Shown: one piece after another, positions 5,138 through 6,844 of the stretch
How positions within the stretch are numbered: position 1 is the first letter of the stretch
Layout: every line of letters begins with the position of its first letter
NCBI GenBank assembly: GCA_031264885.1
Contig: JAISDM010000288.1
Location: 1 to 6,844, forward strand
Direction: 5' to 3'
DNA length: 6,844 bases
Source: Peptococcaceae bacterium
GTDB taxonomy: Bacteria; Bacillota; Peptococcia; DRI-13; UBA5745
Made by a program: the position numbers and the translations under genes
The notes under the pieces: model-generated
Database searches by the model: none
Seen by the model: the letters and a program-made list of their open reading frames with translations, nothing else
Told to the model about the DNA's origin: nothing

Positions 5138-6751
5138 ATGAAAAGACTGTATGTATGGATTTTGGTGCTGCTTATGACGGCGGCCCTCGCCGCTTGCGGC
5201 GGGCAGAGCCAGCCGCAAGCGGGCGGCGGTGAGCCGGCGGGTTCTACGGCGGAGAGCGGCGCGCCGCCGGCTTCCGCGGACGAGCCGGACGGAACGCCGG
5301 TGGACATCACGGTTAATTTTGACAACATTTCACTGAGCGGTGTCGATCCGCAGCTTTCAACATCCACGAACATCACGCACTTGGATATGCTCTTTAACGG
5401 ATTGTTCAGGATCAATGAGAACACTCTGGTTCCGGAACCGGATCTCGCCGAAAGCTATGAGATATCCGACGACGGTTTGACGTATACGGTCAAACTGAAG
5501 CAAGGCGTTCAATTTCACCGCGGCTATGGCGAAATGACGTCGGAAGACGTCGCTTTCAGCATTATGCGCGCCGTGACCCATGAGAACTCGCAATACAAGC
5601 CCTGGTTCAGCGTCATTGACGACGTGCGTATCGTTGACGGCTATACGGTGGACATCGTTCTGAATCAGATTTATCCGGATTTGCCGTATATCCTGAGCGA
5701 CGAACTCGGCGGCGGCCTCATCACAAGCAAGAAAGCCCATGATGAATTGGGCGACGAAGGGTTTGCGAAGACGCCTGTGGGAACCGGGCCGTTTGTTTTT
5801 GACGAAGCCGGCTGGATTCCGCAGCAGGAGTCCGTATTTAAGGCCAATCCGGATTATTTCGGGGAAAAAGTGGCGGTCAATGTTCGGCTTACGGAGGTTA
5901 AAGACGGAAGCACCGTTCTTTTGGCTTACCAAAACGGTGAAATCGACTTTTTCCTTTCAAGCCAGCTTGAAATCGTGACACAGGCCGAGCAGGCCGGCGC
6001 GGTCGTGGATTTCCAGCCGGCGCCCATCGCTTACGGACTGATGTTTAACGGCGACTTTTATCCGCCTTTTAAAGACCCCAAGGTTCGGGAAGCGATCTTC
6101 TATGCCATCGACAGAGATACGAACCGCGTGGCTGTTTTCGGAGATAAAATGGCGCGCAAGGCCGTCGGCGTTATTCCCGACAATATGCCGGGATACACCA
6201 TGGAAGGCATTAAGGAATATGAGTATGATCCGGAACTTTCCAAGCAGCTTCTGCAGGAAGCCGGCTACGAGAACGCGCTGGAATTCACGGCGATCATCCA
6301 AAACAATCCCCGGAACGAGCGTCTCTTTACCCTGATACAGCAGCAGTTCGCGGATGTGGGCATTAAGATGGATATCCAGGCTGTTTCCACATCCGAATAT
6401 TACGCGGCCGAGGAAGAACGCCGCGTGGCGTGCAGTTATTCGTCCGTCACGGGCTTGCCGAATCTCTATTTTAACATGGTTCAGAATTATTTGAGCGGAG
6501 CGCTCCGGAACTATACGGACTACTCGGGTGTGGACGATCTCATTGAGGCGGCGTCGAAGATTCCCGAAGGGCCCGAACGCAACGAGATCTACGCCGAGGT
6601 CCAGCGGAGATTTTCTGAAGACAGGCCCTATTTCCTGCACCATTTTGTAAATGTTATCCTTGTACACAGTCCGGAACTGGCGGGGGTATATTCCAAAGGC
6701 GCGAACGGCGGAGACGTCCGTTTTGAAAAAGCGTATATCATGGCGGACTGA
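5138..6751 (+). CDS. Peptide-type ABC transporter substrate-binding lipoprotein (SBP_bac_5, DppA/OppA family)
   Basis: This is a 537-residue extracytoplasmic lipoprotein, normal length for the family. The ATG at 5138 follows a purine-rich stretch with two possible ribosome binding sites: AAGGAGG at 5118-5124 (13 bases away, rather far) and GAGGAG at 5127-5132 (5 bases away). The signal peptide has KR at 2-3, a hydrophobic core and lipobox LAAC (17-20), so C20 should be lipidated after cleavage. Residues 21-53 are a Gly/Ser/Pro/Glu-rich linker. The family domain follows: LVPEPDLAESYEISDDGLTY (97-116), LKQGVQFH (120-127), TSEDVAFSI (134-142) and PVGTGPFVF (213-221). Where many peptide binders have a Trp/Asp-Pro-rich ligand segment, this one reads CSYSSVTGLPNLYF (432-445), so the ligand may not be an ordinary dipeptide. 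It has its own promoter, divergent from the regulator and separated from the permease operon. It is the expected partner of the adjacent DppBCDF, though no binding protein specific to them was visible upstream. Confidence 0.93.
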   Translation: MKRLYVWILVLLMTAALAACGGQSQPQAGGGEPAGSTAESGAPPASADEPDGTPVDITVNFDNISLSGVDPQLSTSTNITHLDMLFNGLFRINENTLVPEPDLAESYEISDDGLTYTVKLKQGVQFHRGYGEMTSEDVAFSIMRAVTHENSQYKPWFSVIDDVRIVDGYTVDIVLNQIYPDLPYILSDELGGGLITSKKAHDELGDEGFAKTPVGTGPFVFDEAGWIPQQESVFKANPDYFGEKVAVNVRLTEVKDGSTVLLAYQNGEIDFFLSSQLEIVTQAEQAGAVVDFQPAPIAYGLMFNGDFYPPFKDPKVREAIFYAIDRDTNRVAVFGDKMARKAVGVIPDNMPGYTMEGIKEYEYDPELSKQLLQEAGYENALEFTAIIQNNPRNERLFTLIQQQFADVGIKMDIQAVSTSEYYAAEEERRVACSYSSVTGLPNLYFNMVQNYLSGALRNYTDYSGVDDLIEAASKIPEGPERNEIYAEVQRRFSEDRPYFLHHFVNVILVHSPELAGVYSKGANGGDVRFEKAYIMAD

Positions 6752-6844
6752 CGATCCGGCGCAGGAGGGCGGCCATCATCCGCCCACCGGCACCCCGGGA
6801 CAGCCCATACCCGCAATCCGGGCAGGACCAGGAATCCAAAAATT
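6752..6844. other. Non-coding tail after the binding-protein gene, with a GC hairpin
   Basis: These 93 bases hold no gene I can support. GGGCGG (6767-6772) and CCGCCC (6780-6785) form a perfect six-pair GC stem with a 7-base loop, placed 15 bases after the stop codon. It is not followed by a T-run, so it is not a standard intrinsic terminator; it might stabilise the mRNA 3' end. A weaker CCCG/CGGG pairing lies at 6810-6813 and 6819-6822. Confidence 0.4.

Noticed and set aside
6775..6844. An open frame to the window end after AGGAGG at 6763-6768.
   Set aside because: It would need an ATC start codon, and the peptide is Pro-rich with no recognisable character; too short to support.
1..6844. 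CRISPR arrays, tRNA/rRNA genes, insertion sequences, attachment sites.
   Set aside because: No regular repeat-spacer pattern, cloverleaf, transposase or long terminal repeats were seen.

Overview
The window carries a dipeptide/oligopeptide ABC importer locus (PepT family, Dpp/Opp type) with a regulator-like gene embedded in it. It is probably from a bacterium of the Firmicutes, most likely a clostridial lineage with moderately high GC. The evidence for this is strong AGGAGG-type ribosome binding sites before every gene with a visible start, use of TTG and GTG starts, short intergenic gaps, a Gram-positive style lipoprotein signal on the binding protein, and an AT-rich promoter region between GC-richer genes. 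The exact taxon cannot be read from the sequence.

Layout: (1) 1-411, the 3' part of the first permease gene (dppB), cut by the window edge. (2) 445-1344 dppC, 1370-2386 dppD and 2389-3378 dppF on the plus strand, with gaps of 33, 25 and 2 bases, forming one operon of two permeases and two ATPases. (3) 3393-4886 on the minus strand, a 497-residue protein with an N-terminal helix-turn-helix and a long C-terminal part of unknown fold; it converges on dppF with 14 bases between the stop codons. (4) 4887-5137, a 251-base divergent regulatory region holding a good promoter in each direction and two families of short repeats. (5) 5138-6751, a lipoprotein substrate-binding protein (DppA/OppA family, SBP_bac_5) on the plus strand. 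(6) 6752-6844, a non-coding tail with a GC hairpin but no T-tract.

Together: the lipoprotein should catch a peptide-like ligand outside the cell and pass it to the DppB-DppC channel, driven by the DppD-DppF ATPase pair. Both ATPases carry the same C-terminal four-cysteine motif, known in this family to bind a [4Fe-4S] cluster. The binding protein is not in the permease operon: it has its own promoter and about 130 bases of leader, and lies head-to-head with the regulator gene. The repeats in the shared promoter region overlap the core elements of both promoters, so the simplest reading (inference) is that the regulator controls itself and the binding protein. The transporter is ordinary. The least described parts are the regulator, the repeat arrays and the structured leader.
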